Shown here: positions 1 through 8,464 of the stretch, piece after piece
How the letters are laid out: the number at the start of each line of letters is the position of its first letter
Numbering within the stretch: the stretch's first letter is position 1
Origin: Methylotenera_A sp049687015
GTDB taxonomy: Bacteria; Pseudomonadota; Gammaproteobacteria; Burkholderiales; Methylophilaceae
Reading direction: 5' to 3'
DNA length: 64,000 nt
NCBI GenBank assembly: GCA_049687015.1
Contig: JBAVIP010000037.1
Location: forward strand, 1 to 64,000
Notes under the pieces: generated by a model
The model's database searches: none
What the model was told of the DNA's origin: nothing
The model's input: the letters and a program-made list of their open reading frames with translations, nothing else
Program-made: the position numbers and the translations under genes

Positions 1-151
1 GAATGCTTTCACAAACTTAACTTATCCCATTTAACACATAAGCCAGTTTTTTTATTCTTTAATATTTAGCCTAGACGTTATCCTGCAAGCTTTTGCTAGG
101 AAAGTCAACATAGCTCTTTGCTAGCGAAATATCTAAGGCTATAGAAAATGC

Positions 152-625
152 TTATGCCATTAAAGCTGCACGCATTGTTGATTGTGTTTTTGCCTGGCCG
201 TTTCTACCATAAACATCGCCAGTGTTTGAGTTGCCTTGCAGATGATTGAGCAGTTGCTGATTAAGATTGAAATGCTTGTTAATCAGCATGCCATTAAGAC
301 GGTTTAGTTCTTTTGCTTGGATTAATGTTTTTTTAAATACTGCCCATGCCTCATTTAAGGCTGGCTTTGCTTGCTGTTTGAGCCATTCACCCATACCCGC
401 TTCATTAGGCTCAAAGCCATTGGCAGCCAATGCCTCATAACGGTTCAATACAACAACATTCATGCGTTGCAGCATCTCGGACTTTTCATCTAGCAAAGCC
501 TCTATCGCGTCAATGTCCGCCTTCACCAGGGCGGTTTGTTCACTGCGTATAGTTGCTAGCAAATCTTTAGCTAATTGAGCATCTTGTTCAAAAGAAATTG
601 CTTTAATGGAAGCCGGTGCTTTCAT
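152..625 (-). CDS. flgN: FlgN-family flagellar export chaperone
   Basis: Probable cytoplasmic chaperone that keeps the hook-filament junction proteins FlgK and FlgL unfolded and delivers them to the flagellar export gate. The 157-residue product is almost entirely helical and charged, with an N-terminal helix, a glutamate-rich middle (ALLDEKSEMLQRMN) and a disordered Gln/Asn-rich tail, which is the FlgN pattern. The ATG at 625 follows GAGGACAAC. It starts 7 bases after the flgM stop, so the two are co-transcribed, the usual flgMN arrangement, and its clients flgK and flgL lie in the same locus. FlgN sequences diverge strongly, so the call rests on size, composition and position. Confidence 0.85.
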   Translation of the reverse strand: MKAPASIKAISFEQDAQLAKDLLATIRSEQTALVKADIDAIEALLDEKSEMLQRMNVVVLNRYEALAANGFEPNEAGMGEWLKQQAKPALNEAWAVFKKTLIQAKELNRLNGMLINKHFNLNQQLLNHLQGNSNTGDVYGRNGQAKTQSTMRAALMA

Positions 626-632
626 GTTGTCC

Positions 633-950
633 TCATGTTTTTTTGGTAGTTAGTAAATCTTTCACAGTTTCAATTAATCCATCTGCGACTTTTTCAGAAC
701 TCACCTTAAATTGGCCACTTGCGATGGCTAATTTAATAGCGGCTACTTTTTCCGCATCAAATACGTTATCGGTTGCGATTTTTGCCTCCAACGACTGTAG
801 CTGCGCAGACATTGGCGACAACGTGACGTTTTCTGCCACTTTGGCATCAACTTGAGGTTTTCCGGCTGTTTTGCCTGCGCCTGTTTTCTCTGCGCCGGCT
901 TTATCAACACCAAGACCTACCTTGTTTTTAAATGAGTCATTAATTTTCAT
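633..950 (-). CDS. flgM: Anti-sigma-28 factor FlgM
   Basis: Negative regulator that binds FliA (sigma-28) until the hook is finished and FlgM is exported. The 105-residue product begins MKINDSF and carries a C-terminal FliA-binding-type segment with VTLSPMSAQLQSLEA, followed by VAAIKLAIASGQFKV and VADGLI. These match the conserved KI..AI..G.Y.V....A..L pattern of FlgM. I chose the ATG at 950 because AAGGA lies 8 bases upstream; a longer reading to 995 has no such signal. A near-consensus sigma-28 promoter lies 85 bases upstream, so FlgM probably sits in its own feedback loop. Confidence 0.92.
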   Translation of the reverse strand: MKINDSFKNKVGLGVDKAGAEKTGAGKTAGKPQVDAKVAENVTLSPMSAQLQSLEAKIATDNVFDAEKVAAIKLAIASGQFKVSSEKVADGLIETVKDLLTTKKT

Positions 951-1034
951 GAGGATTTTCCTTTTCGCGTAATTTACTATGCCTAGATTTACCATGCATG
1001 GCTAAGGTGCACACTTAGCGCATCTCTATTGCTT

Positions 1035-1061
1035 GTATCGGCATAGTTTAAGCGAACTTTA
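1035..1061 (-). promoter_or_regulatory. Sigma-28 (FliA) promoter for flgMN
   Basis: Read on the minus strand, the sequence is TAAAGTTC, 11 bases, GCCGATAC. The enterobacterial FliA consensus is TAAAGTTT-N11-GCCGATAA, so 7 of 8 bases match in each box with exact spacing. It points at flgM, whose start codon is about 85 bases downstream. Confidence 0.85.
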
Positions 1062-1116
1062 ATGCTTTGTTAGTGTTTAAAATATAATTAAAAAGATTAG
1101 CCTTATAGCGCGGCTA

Positions 1117-1884
1117 TTAAAACCCGACCTCAATTTGGCCGCCGTTACGTGCAATTCCAGTAACTATCTGGCCGCTAGCCACCTTCACCTGCACAATCTG
1201 CCCTTCATTGGCCTTGCTCATCGCCTGACCCTCAGCCGAGACACTGAAACCATTGCCGCTTGAAGTCAATTTAACGGTTTGCCCTTGTTGTACTACAGGA
1301 GAAATTTTCAACATTTCATGCCTTAACACCGTGCCCGCATTCATTGATATATTCGCTGTGCGCCCGATAGCCTGTGCCTGATCAGTAAAAACCCCTGCTG
1401 GCAACTGAGTTAAATCACCGCTTTCGAAAAGCAGATCCTGACTGGTAACAACCTGGCCTTGCGCCAAAGGCGCTGCTGCCACCAGGTACTGCGCAACCAC
1501 ACAGACTGTTGCCTGTGCGTATATTGTCCACATACTTGGCGCATTGCAGCGCACGCCCACACTGGTTCTTCCCCATGCGCGGCTTCCGGTTGGCAGAAAC
1601 ACATGCACATCCGCGCATTGTGCCAGCTTCAAATTAGGGTCTATCGCACCGGCATGCACACTCACTTTACCGGGGTAACCGATGGTTTGCGTCTCTAAAA
1701 ACTCTGTAATTTTAGCTTTCACTACAGCCAGATTCTGCTTTGCAGAAAGATTGTTTGCTGTGGTTGCCGTTGATGGAACTGTTGAAGCAGATTCAGCATG
1801 ACAGAACGCCGACATGGCCATGCCGGCTAACACACAGACCATCCGTGTTGAATTTAATCGCAAGTGTTGGCTGACCTGGTTCAT
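1117..1884 (-). CDS. flgA: Flagellar P-ring assembly chaperone FlgA
   Basis: Periplasmic chaperone that helps FlgI polymerise into the P ring. The 255-residue product has an N-terminal signal peptide (hydrophobic MVCVLAGMAMSAFCHA, cleavage about residue 33). A SAF-type domain follows, with VAAAPLAQGQVVTSQDL, and a C-terminal segment with VQQGQTVKL and GFSVSAEGQAMSKANEGQIVQV, which is diagnostic for FlgA. Start: the ATG at 1884 has GGAG six bases upstream; an in-frame ATG at 1896 and a TTG at 1908 are alternatives. It is divergent from flgB across 207 bases. Confidence 0.95.
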   Translation of the reverse strand: MNQVSQHLRLNSTRMVCVLAGMAMSAFCHAESASTVPSTATTANNLSAKQNLAVVKAKITEFLETQTIGYPGKVSVHAGAIDPNLKLAQCADVHVFLPTGSRAWGRTSVGVRCNAPSMWTIYAQATVCVVAQYLVAAAPLAQGQVVTSQDLLFESGDLTQLPAGVFTDQAQAIGRTANISMNAGTVLRHEMLKISPVVQQGQTVKLTSSGNGFSVSAEGQAMSKANEGQIVQVKVASGQIVTGIARNGGQIEVGF

Positions 1885-1951
1885 CCCTATCTCCATCCGT
1901 AATGGCAAACTGATGAATATGTATTATACGGAGTCTGCTGCATAGCAAAGC

Positions 1952-1983
1952 GAAGAAAAGGGGTAGATTTACCCTTTTACTTC
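1952..1983. repeat. Imperfect inverted repeat in the flgA-flgB intergenic region
   Basis: GAAG-AAAAGGGG and TACCCTTTTACTTC form an imperfect dyad around a TAGATT centre between the two divergent flagellar operons. It could be a regulator site. It is not placed as a terminator for either gene, because both point away from it. Confidence 0.3.
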
Positions 1984-2091
1984 ATCAATTAAAGTCAGCC
2001 TTTTAATCCTAGACTAGCCCTCATACATGTTAACGGCAAAAAATGTCTTTTCTTTAACTTTTGAAGACAAACGCTGTTATGAAAGGAAACG

Positions 2092-2514
2092 ATGATGTTG
2101 AATAAATTGGATGATGTTTTGAGTTTTCATCAAACCGCATTAAGAGTGCGTGGCCAGCGCCAAGAGCTTATCGCGGCCAATATCGCCAATGCTGATACGC
2201 CAAACTACAAAGCGCGTGACATCGATTTTAAGTCTGCCATGCAAGCGGCAACGGCGGGTATCAGCAGAGAAACTTTCAATACGACCAAAACATCCGCAGG
2301 ACATTTAGATGGCACACCTTCAAAAGACGCGTCAAATGGCGCTCCTGGCGAACCGCTATTTCGGCCGATTATTCAGGGCAGCGTGGATGGCAACACGGTA
2401 GATATGGATGTGGAACGTAACCAGTTTGCTGACAATGGGATTCGCTATGAAGCCAGCCTGACCATGATCAATGCGCAGCTCAAACAGATGCTTGCGGCCA
2501 TACAAGGTCAGTAG
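2092..2514 (+). CDS. flgB: Flagellar proximal rod protein FlgB
   Basis: Proximal rod subunit, exported through the flagellar secretion system and polymerised in the periplasm. The 140-residue length is normal. The rod/hook N-terminal motif is present (LIAANIANADTPNYKARDIDF, residues about 28-48), followed by a C-terminal helix (NGIRYEASLTMINAQLKQML). The start is one of two adjacent ATGs (2092 or 2095) after GAAAGGAAACG. It is the first gene of flgBCDEFGHIJ, and flgC follows after 38 bases. Confidence 0.97.
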   Translation: MMLNKLDDVLSFHQTALRVRGQRQELIAANIANADTPNYKARDIDFKSAMQAATAGISRETFNTTKTSAGHLDGTPSKDASNGAPGEPLFRPIIQGSVDGNTVDMDVERNQFADNGIRYEASLTMINAQLKQMLAAIQGQ

Positions 2515-2552
2515 TCAGGGTCAGCAACTTAATATTTTGACAGGAGAAAAAA

Positions 2553-2960
2553 ATGTCTCTATTTAACGTATTCAATATTTCCGGTTCAGCCATGAGCGCG
2601 CAATCGCAGCGATTAAACACAGTAGCCAGCAACCTTGCCAATGCCGATAGTGCAACCAGCGCCAACGGTACGCCTTATAAAGCCAAGCAAGTCGTGTTTA
2701 GTGCGATGCCTACTAAATCTCCTGACGCCAGCGGCGTCAAGGTGCAAAAAGTTATTGAAGATGCTTCACCGCCCAAAGTGGTGTATGACCCCAAGCACCC
2801 GCTAGCCGATGAAAAAGGCTACGTCACCATGCCCAATGTCAATGTGACTGAAGAAATGGTGAACATGATTTCTGCCTCACGTGCCTACCAGAACAATGTG
2901 GAAACCATGAATGCAGCCAAGACCATGCTGCTTAAAACGCTTACGATTGGTCAGCAATAA
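2553..2960 (+). CDS. flgC: Flagellar proximal rod protein FlgC
   Basis: Proximal rod subunit of 135 residues, the usual size. It has the N-terminal rod motif (LNTVASNLANADSA) and the C-terminal FlgC/hook signature PNVNVTEEMVNMISASRAYQ with helix NNVETMNAAKTMLL. Both ends form the helical coil that packs the rod. The strong ribosome site GACAGGAG lies 7 bases before the ATG. Confidence 0.97.
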   Translation: MSLFNVFNISGSAMSAQSQRLNTVASNLANADSATSANGTPYKAKQVVFSAMPTKSPDASGVKVQKVIEDASPPKVVYDPKHPLADEKGYVTMPNVNVTEEMVNMISASRAYQNNVETMNAAKTMLLKTLTIGQQ

Positions 2961-2999
2961 GTATTAATTGCTGATACAAAAACCTAAAAGGAATCCAAT

Positions 3000-3677
3000 A
3001 TGACCACAGTACAAAGCACCACAAACACTGCCTCACAAGCCTTGCTGGACAGTGTAAACGGCAAGAAAAACACCGCCAAAGGCAGCGTAGATGCGGCACA
3101 GGACAGATTCATGACGTTGCTCGTCACGCAGATGAAGAATCAGGACCCGCTCAACCCGATGGATAATGCCCAGGTGACCAGCCAGATGGCACAGCTATCT
3201 ACCGTCACCGGCATCGATAAACTCAACAACACGCTGGAATCGCTGATTGGCAGCGTGCAGACTGGCCAATCCTATCAGGCATCCAGCATGATCGGCCACA
3301 ACGTACTGGTGCCTGGCCATGGAATAAGTACCAATGGAACTGGCGGCTACTTTGGTGTTGACTTGCCAATAGGCGCAGACAAGCTATCTGTCACCATCAA
3401 AGACTCTGCCGGCAGTACCATCAGAACCCTTGCACTAGGTGCACAAGATGCTGGCACGCTGCCTTTAAGCTGGGATGGGTTTGCGGATGATGGTTCGGTC
3501 GCCAAGACCGGTAATTACAAATTTGAAGTCACCGCAACTACAGCTGGCCAGAGCGTTGCAGCCGATGGCTTAAGCTATGCTCAAGTCATGAGCATTTCCA
3601 ATAATGCCGATGGCATCAAACTAAATTTGAGCAACTTGGCATCGGTAAGCACAAGCGAAGTGAAAGAAATTTTCTAA
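3000..3677 (+). CDS. flgD: Flagellar hook capping protein FlgD
   Basis: Scaffold that sits at the tip of the growing hook and guides FlgE assembly, then is discarded. The 225-residue product has the FlgD N-terminal signature (FMTLLVTQMKNQDPLNPMDN, residues about 37-56) and the following Q-rich helix (QMAQLSTVTGIDKLNNTL). A tudor/FnIII-like C-terminal part carries the typical LSWDGFADDGS loop. The gene lies between flgC and flgE in canonical order with AAAGGAAT before the ATG. Confidence 0.97.
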   Translation: MTTVQSTTNTASQALLDSVNGKKNTAKGSVDAAQDRFMTLLVTQMKNQDPLNPMDNAQVTSQMAQLSTVTGIDKLNNTLESLIGSVQTGQSYQASSMIGHNVLVPGHGISTNGTGGYFGVDLPIGADKLSVTIKDSAGSTIRTLALGAQDAGTLPLSWDGFADDGSVAKTGNYKFEVTATTAGQSVAADGLSYAQVMSISNNADGIKLNLSNLASVSTSEVKEIF

Positions 3678-3717
3678 ACTATATTCCTCATTTAACAGAA
3701 ACGATTAGGAGAAAATC

Positions 3718-4947
3718 ATGAGTTTTCAACAAGGTTTAAGCGGTCTCAATGCGGCTTCAAAACAACTAGAAGTCATCGGCAACAACGTATCCAATGCAAA
3801 TACCGTAGGTTTTAAGCAATCACGTGCCGAGTTTGCCGATGTGTTTGCCAACTCGCTCAATGGTAGTGGTGCATCACAAATCGGCATTGGTACTAAATTG
3901 GCCAATGTCGCCCAGCAATTCACGCAGGGCAATGTGACTGGCACCAACAACTCCCTTGATATTGCAATCAACGGCGGCGGATTTTACCGTATGAGCAATA
4001 ACGGAGCCATTACTTACTCTCGAAATGGCCAGTTCCAGATGGATAAGTTTGGCTATATTGTTGATGCAGAAAACAAGCGCCTCACAGGTTATATAGCCGA
4101 TGCGTTAGGTAATTTATCAACTGGTGCGCCAGCAGAGCTCAACATCAACACGGCGGATTTACAACCTTCAGCCACCGCCAAGGTGGTCGGCCTGGTCAAT
4201 CTGGATTCACGCGGCAGCACACTCACCGCAGCAGGATTTAACCCTGCAGACCCGACTACCTACAATAACTCAACCGCAGTAACTACATACGATAGCCTGG
4301 GTAATTCGCACACCTTGCAAAGCTATTTTGTAAAAACCGCACCGGGTGTTTGGAATGTATATACAACAGCGGATGGTGTATCCACTACGGCGCTACCGGC
4401 GCCAACTGCTACGCTGACTTTTACTGGTACTGGCATTGCCCCGACTGTTTCGCCTAGTAGTGCAGCACCTGTATCTTTTCCAGTCACCACAGGGGCAACG
4501 ACTCCGGTTCCACTAACCATGGATTATTCCGGTAGCACACAATTCGGTTCTAATTTCAGCGTTAACAGCCTATCGCAAGATGGTTTCACTTCGGGTCGCC
4601 TAGCAAGTTTCAATACAGGATCAGATGGCACAATTGTCGGACGCTACACCAATGGCCAATCCAAAACTCTGGGGCAAGTAGTGCTGGCGAACTTTATCAA
4701 CCCCAATGGTTTGCAATCATTAGGCGGTAATGCATGGGCTGAGAGCGCGACATCTGGCGCCCCTCTGGTTGGCACACCTAATACTGGATTATTGGGTGTA
4801 TTGCAATCTTCTGCAGTTGAGGACTCCAATGTGGATCTTACCGCAGAGCTGGTAAATATGATTACTGCACAGCGCGTCTATCAGGCCAATGCACAGACGA
4901 TCAAGACGCAGGACCAGGTGCTGCAAACCTTGGTGAACCTACGTTAA
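3718..4947 (+). CDS. flgE: Flagellar hook protein FlgE
   Basis: Main structural subunit of the hook, 409 residues (about 400 is usual). It has the N-terminal motif LSGLNAASKQLEVIGNNVSNANTVG and the C-terminal EDSNVDLTAELVNMITAQRVYQ, with D0 helices at both ends. The central Ser/Thr/Pro-rich D1/D2 region includes FlgE-type NSTAVTTYDSLGNSHTL. TTAGGAGAAAATC precedes the ATG. Confidence 0.97.
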   Translation: MSFQQGLSGLNAASKQLEVIGNNVSNANTVGFKQSRAEFADVFANSLNGSGASQIGIGTKLANVAQQFTQGNVTGTNNSLDIAINGGGFYRMSNNGAITYSRNGQFQMDKFGYIVDAENKRLTGYIADALGNLSTGAPAELNINTADLQPSATAKVVGLVNLDSRGSTLTAAGFNPADPTTYNNSTAVTTYDSLGNSHTLQSYFVKTAPGVWNVYTTADGVSTTALPAPTATLTFTGTGIAPTVSPSSAAPVSFPVTTGATTPVPLTMDYSGSTQFGSNFSVNSLSQDGFTSGRLASFNTGSDGTIVGRYTNGQSKTLGQVVLANFINPNGLQSLGGNAWAESATSGAPLVGTPNTGLLGVLQSSAVEDSNVDLTAELVNMITAQRVYQANAQTIKTQDQVLQTLVNLR

Positions 4948-4990
4948 TAACTAACCTAACTTAGTTAAAACCTAAACAAGGAGGCGCATT

Positions 4991-5728
4991 ATGGATCGCA
5001 TGATTTATACCGCAATGACGGGCGCAAAACATATACTCGAGCAACAGGCAACCACTGCACACAATCTGGCCAACGCCACCTCCACCGGCTTTAAAGCGCA
5101 GGTGGATTCGTTTCGCGCGGTGCCTGTTATCAGCGAAGGGTTGCCGACGCGCGCCTTTGTTGTCGATGCCACTGTAGGTGCAGATTTCAATCCCGGTGCT
5201 ATCCAAGCCACCAATCGTGATCTGGATGTTGCTATTCAAGGCAAAGGCTGGCTAGTAGTCCAACGCGCAGATGGCTCCGAAGGCTACACCCGCAATGGAT
5301 CGCTCAAAGTCAGTGAAAACGGCCTATTGCAAACGGCATCCGGCCAAACTGTGATGGGCGATGGCGGCCCTATCAGCATTCCGCCTGATGTTACGATTTC
5401 TATCGCCAAAGATGGCACCATTTCTTCGGTATCCAACAACACCCTGCCCGGCCCATCCAATGCGATTGGCCGCCTGAAACTGGTTAATCCGCCTGAAGCG
5501 GAACTGACACGCGCGGCAGACGGGCTGTTTGTCACCAAAAATGGAAATGCCGAAGTCGATGCAAACGTCAATGTCGTCAGCGGTGCGCTCGAAGGCAGCA
5601 ATGTGAACGTAGTGGAAGCCATGGTCAGCATGATTAGCCTGGCTAGACAGTTTGAAACGCAGATGAAGCTGGTACAGAGCGCTGAGAATAACGCCAATAA
5701 AGCCAGTCAGCTCCTCAGTATGAATTAA
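4991..5728 (+). CDS. flgF: Flagellar proximal rod protein FlgF
   Basis: Rod protein of 245 residues. It starts MDRMIYTAMTGAKHILEQQ with the rod motif TAHNLANATSTGFKAQ and ends with the FlgF signature LEGSNVNVVEAMVSMISLARQFE plus helix MKLVQSAENN. The ribosome site AAGGAGGCGC is very strong and lies directly before the ATG. flgG follows after 51 bases. Confidence 0.97.
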   Translation: MDRMIYTAMTGAKHILEQQATTAHNLANATSTGFKAQVDSFRAVPVISEGLPTRAFVVDATVGADFNPGAIQATNRDLDVAIQGKGWLVVQRADGSEGYTRNGSLKVSENGLLQTASGQTVMGDGGPISIPPDVTISIAKDGTISSVSNNTLPGPSNAIGRLKLVNPPEAELTRAADGLFVTKNGNAEVDANVNVVSGALEGSNVNVVEAMVSMISLARQFETQMKLVQSAENNANKASQLLSMN

Positions 5729-5779
5729 GCAGGATGGAGTTAATATCGACTTAGCAGCTGATTTTATAAAGGAAATAAA

Positions 5780-6562
5780 ATGATACGCTCACTATGGATT
5801 TCAAAAACTGGCCTTGATGCCCAGCAAACGCAAATGGATGTGATTGCCAATAACTTGGCGAACGTCAGCACCAATGGCTTCAAGCGTTCGCGCGCAGTGT
5901 TTGAAGATTTACTCTATCAAAACATTCGCCAGCCTGGCGCTCAAACTTCACAGCAAACACAGTTGCCATCTGGCCTACAACTCGGCACAGGAGTGAGGCC
6001 TGTCGCCACTGAGCGTATTTTCACGCAAGGTAATCTGCAGCAAACCAGCAACGATAAAGATGTCGCCATTCAAGGTGCCGGTTTCTTTCAGGTATTGTTA
6101 CCTGACGGCACTACAGCCTATACCCGTGACGGTTCTTTTCAGGTAGATAGCCAAGGCCAATTAGTAACCTCTAGCGGGTTTCCTGTGCAACCGGCTATTA
6201 CCATTCCCGCCACAGCTCAAAGCCTGACTATAGGCCGTGATGGCACGGTTTCTGTGACGACCGCAGGCACGGCAGCGTCTACTCAGGTCGGTTCATTGCA
6301 ACTTGCCACATTTATCAATCCAGCGGGATTGCAGGGCAAAGGTGAAAACCTGTTTGTAGAAACCGCTGCTTCCGGCAATGCCAACACCAATACACCAGGC
6401 GCCAATGGCGCAGGCATTTTGTCACAAGGCTATGTGGAGACTTCCAACGTCAATGTGGTGGAAGAACTGGTCAACATGATTCAGACGCAACGCGCTTATG
6501 AAATCAACAGCAAAGCGATTACGACTTCAGACCAGATGCTGCAAAAACTGACACAAATGTAA
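5780..6562 (+). CDS. flgG: Flagellar distal rod protein FlgG
   Basis: Distal rod subunit that passes through the L and P rings. The 260 residues equal the common family length. It starts MIRSLWISKTGLDAQQTQMD, continues with VIANNLANVSTNGFKRSRA, and ends ETSNVNVVEELVNMIQTQRAYEINSK with terminal helix. The FlgG-specific stretch LYQNIRQPGAQTS (residues about 51-63) separates it from FlgF. Confidence 0.98.
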   Translation: MIRSLWISKTGLDAQQTQMDVIANNLANVSTNGFKRSRAVFEDLLYQNIRQPGAQTSQQTQLPSGLQLGTGVRPVATERIFTQGNLQQTSNDKDVAIQGAGFFQVLLPDGTTAYTRDGSFQVDSQGQLVTSSGFPVQPAITIPATAQSLTIGRDGTVSVTTAGTAASTQVGSLQLATFINPAGLQGKGENLFVETAASGNANTNTPGANGAGILSQGYVETSNVNVVEELVNMIQTQRAYEINSKAITTSDQMLQKLTQM

Positions 6563-6631
6563 TTTGAGCCAAGCATCAACAACTGGATAACAATTTATAT
6601 GCGCTTATTTTTAGAAGACAAAGAATCGATT

Positions 6632-7288
6632 ATGCATAATACTAAAAAAATGTTTATTATTAGTATGTTAGCCCTTGGCGGATGCGCTATTTCGCCGGAT
6701 TCTATTGTAAAGCAACCGATGACTGCCAAACCGCAAGCTGTCCCAGCGACGGCAACCAGAAGCGGTGCGATTTTCAACAGTGCAGCGTACCGACCCATGT
6801 TTGAGGACAGACGTCCTCGCTATGTGGGCGACATTGTCACCATCAACATCACCGAGAGCACTACCGCAACCAAGGCTGGCGGCAGTTCTGGCAGCAAGGA
6901 CGGTAAGGTAGATGCTGCAATTACTGGTTTATTTAGTCACAACGTTCCTGCGGCCAACTTTGCTGCAAATTCGGCAACTTCTTATGCAGATAAAGCGGCC
7001 GCCAATTCTAGCAATGCATTTAATGGCTCTATCACCGCTACTGTAATTGAAGTACTGTCAAATGGTTACCTGGTTGTTAGTGGAGAAAAACAGGTTTCCT
7101 TGGATAAAGGCACTGAGTTTGTTCGATTTTCTGGCGTAGTCAATCCAGACACCATCACCGCTGGCAATTTTGTAACCTCTACCAAAGTGGCTGATGCCCG
7201 CGTTGAATATAGAACCAGCACCAAAATCGATGCGGCAGAAATCGCCTCCATGTTCGCCCGTTTCTTCTTAAGCATGGGAGCATTGTAG
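6632..7288 (+). CDS. flgH: Flagellar L-ring lipoprotein FlgH
   Basis: Outer-membrane lipoprotein that forms the L-ring bushing around the rod. The product (218 residues from this start) has KK, a short hydrophobic stretch and the lipobox LGGC. The conserved FlgH core follows: FEDRRPRYVGDIVTINITE, then FNGSITATVIEVLSNGYLVVSGEKQV and the C-terminal VADARVEYR. I prefer the ATG at 6632, because an upstream ATG at 6599 would add eleven residues including acidic ones ahead of the signal peptide. Neither start has a strong ribosome site. It lies in canonical order between flgG and flgI. Confidence 0.95.
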   Translation: MHNTKKMFIISMLALGGCAISPDSIVKQPMTAKPQAVPATATRSGAIFNSAAYRPMFEDRRPRYVGDIVTINITESTTATKAGGSSGSKDGKVDAAITGLFSHNVPAANFAANSATSYADKAAANSSNAFNGSITATVIEVLSNGYLVVSGEKQVSLDKGTEFVRFSGVVNPDTITAGNFVTSTKVADARVEYRTSTKIDAAEIASMFARFFLSMGAL

Positions 7289-7298
7289 AGACAACATC

Positions 7299-8441
7299 AT
7301 GAGCAGATACTTAAAAAAGGCTTTAACCATCATTATTAAAAATCGGTATGAAATCGGCTGTATCCTGCTATTTTGCAGCGTGATGATCGTTCCGACAGCT
7401 CATGCAGAAAGGCTTAAAGATCTGGCCTCTATCCAGGGCGTGAGAAACAATCAACTCATAGGTTATGGCTTGGTAGTAGGTTTGGATGGCACCGGCGATC
7501 AAACCACACAAACGCCATTTACCGTGCAAAGCATTATCAGCATGATGCAGCAAATGGGCGTCAGTTTGCCTCCAGGTACCAATCTGCAACTTAAAAATGT
7601 AGCCTCAGTAATGATTACCAGCAGCCTGCCGGCCTTTGCCCAGCCTGGCCAAACCTTAGATATTACCGTTTCTTCCATGGGTAACGCCAAAAGCTTACGT
7701 GGTGGCACTTTGTTGATGACCCCGCTTAAAGGTGCTGATGGCCAGATTTACGCCATCGCACAGGGCAACTTGGTGGTAGGTGGAGTGGGCGCTTCCGCCA
7801 ATGGCAGCCAAACGCAGATCAATCACTTGAGCGTAGGCCGCATTTCAGATGGCGCCACCGTTGAGCGCGCACTTCCTAATCCCATTAGTCAAACTGCTGG
7901 TATTAATTTAGAGCTAAGAGAATCAGACTTCTCTACAGCGGCTCTGGTAGTGGATGCTATTAACCGCCGCTTTGGCCAGAATACCGCTTTCGCGCAAGAT
8001 GGCCGCGTGATACAGGTGCAGCCAACCCCCAACACCAGCCGCGTATCTTTTCTTGCCGCGCTGGAATCTATCAATATATCCCCCGCCGCAGGTTCAGCCA
8101 AAATCATCCTGAATGCGCGTACCGGCTCGGTAGTGATGAACAAAGCGGTCACTTTGGAAACCTGTGCCGTCTCGCATGGTAACTTGTCGGTAGTTATCGA
8201 CACTGCACCTGTCATCAGCCAGCCAGGCGCATTTTCAAACGGCCAAACCGTTTCAACTGCCGTCTCAAAAATTGACATCAACAAAGAGCCTGGCAAGGTG
8301 TTGAAACTTAACAATGGCGCTAATCTTTCCGACGTAGTCAAGGCACTCAATGCGATTGGCGCTACGCCGCAAGATCTGCTTGCAATATTGCAAGCCATGA
8401 AGGCGGCGGGTTCTTTGCGTGCCGAATTAGAGATTATCTAA
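7299..8441 (+). CDS. flgI: Flagellar P-ring protein FlgI
   Basis: Periplasmic ring protein that surrounds the rod at the peptidoglycan layer and needs FlgA for assembly. 380 residues with an N-terminal signal peptide ending near AHA. Then come the FlgI signatures RLKDLASIQGVRNNQLIGYG and LVVGLDGTGDQT, the stretch QFSMGNAKSLRGG-like SSMGNAKSLRGGTLLMTPLKG, and a C-terminal NNGANLSDVVKALNAIGATP. The leader is slightly long (about 37 residues), so the start could lie further in. Confidence 0.97.
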   Translation: MSRYLKKALTIIIKNRYEIGCILLFCSVMIVPTAHAERLKDLASIQGVRNNQLIGYGLVVGLDGTGDQTTQTPFTVQSIISMMQQMGVSLPPGTNLQLKNVASVMITSSLPAFAQPGQTLDITVSSMGNAKSLRGGTLLMTPLKGADGQIYAIAQGNLVVGGVGASANGSQTQINHLSVGRISDGATVERALPNPISQTAGINLELRESDFSTAALVVDAINRRFGQNTAFAQDGRVIQVQPTPNTSRVSFLAALESINISPAAGSAKIILNARTGSVVMNKAVTLETCAVSHGNLSVVIDTAPVISQPGAFSNGQTVSTAVSKIDINKEPGKVLKLNNGANLSDVVKALNAIGATPQDLLAILQAMKAAGSLRAELEII

Positions 8442-8464
8442 CATGGTTACTAGAAAGCTCAAAT

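Noticed and set aside
1459..1698. Long frames opposite flgA and many other genes
   Set aside because: They are antisense shadows with no ribosome site or protein-like composition; the sense genes are clear.
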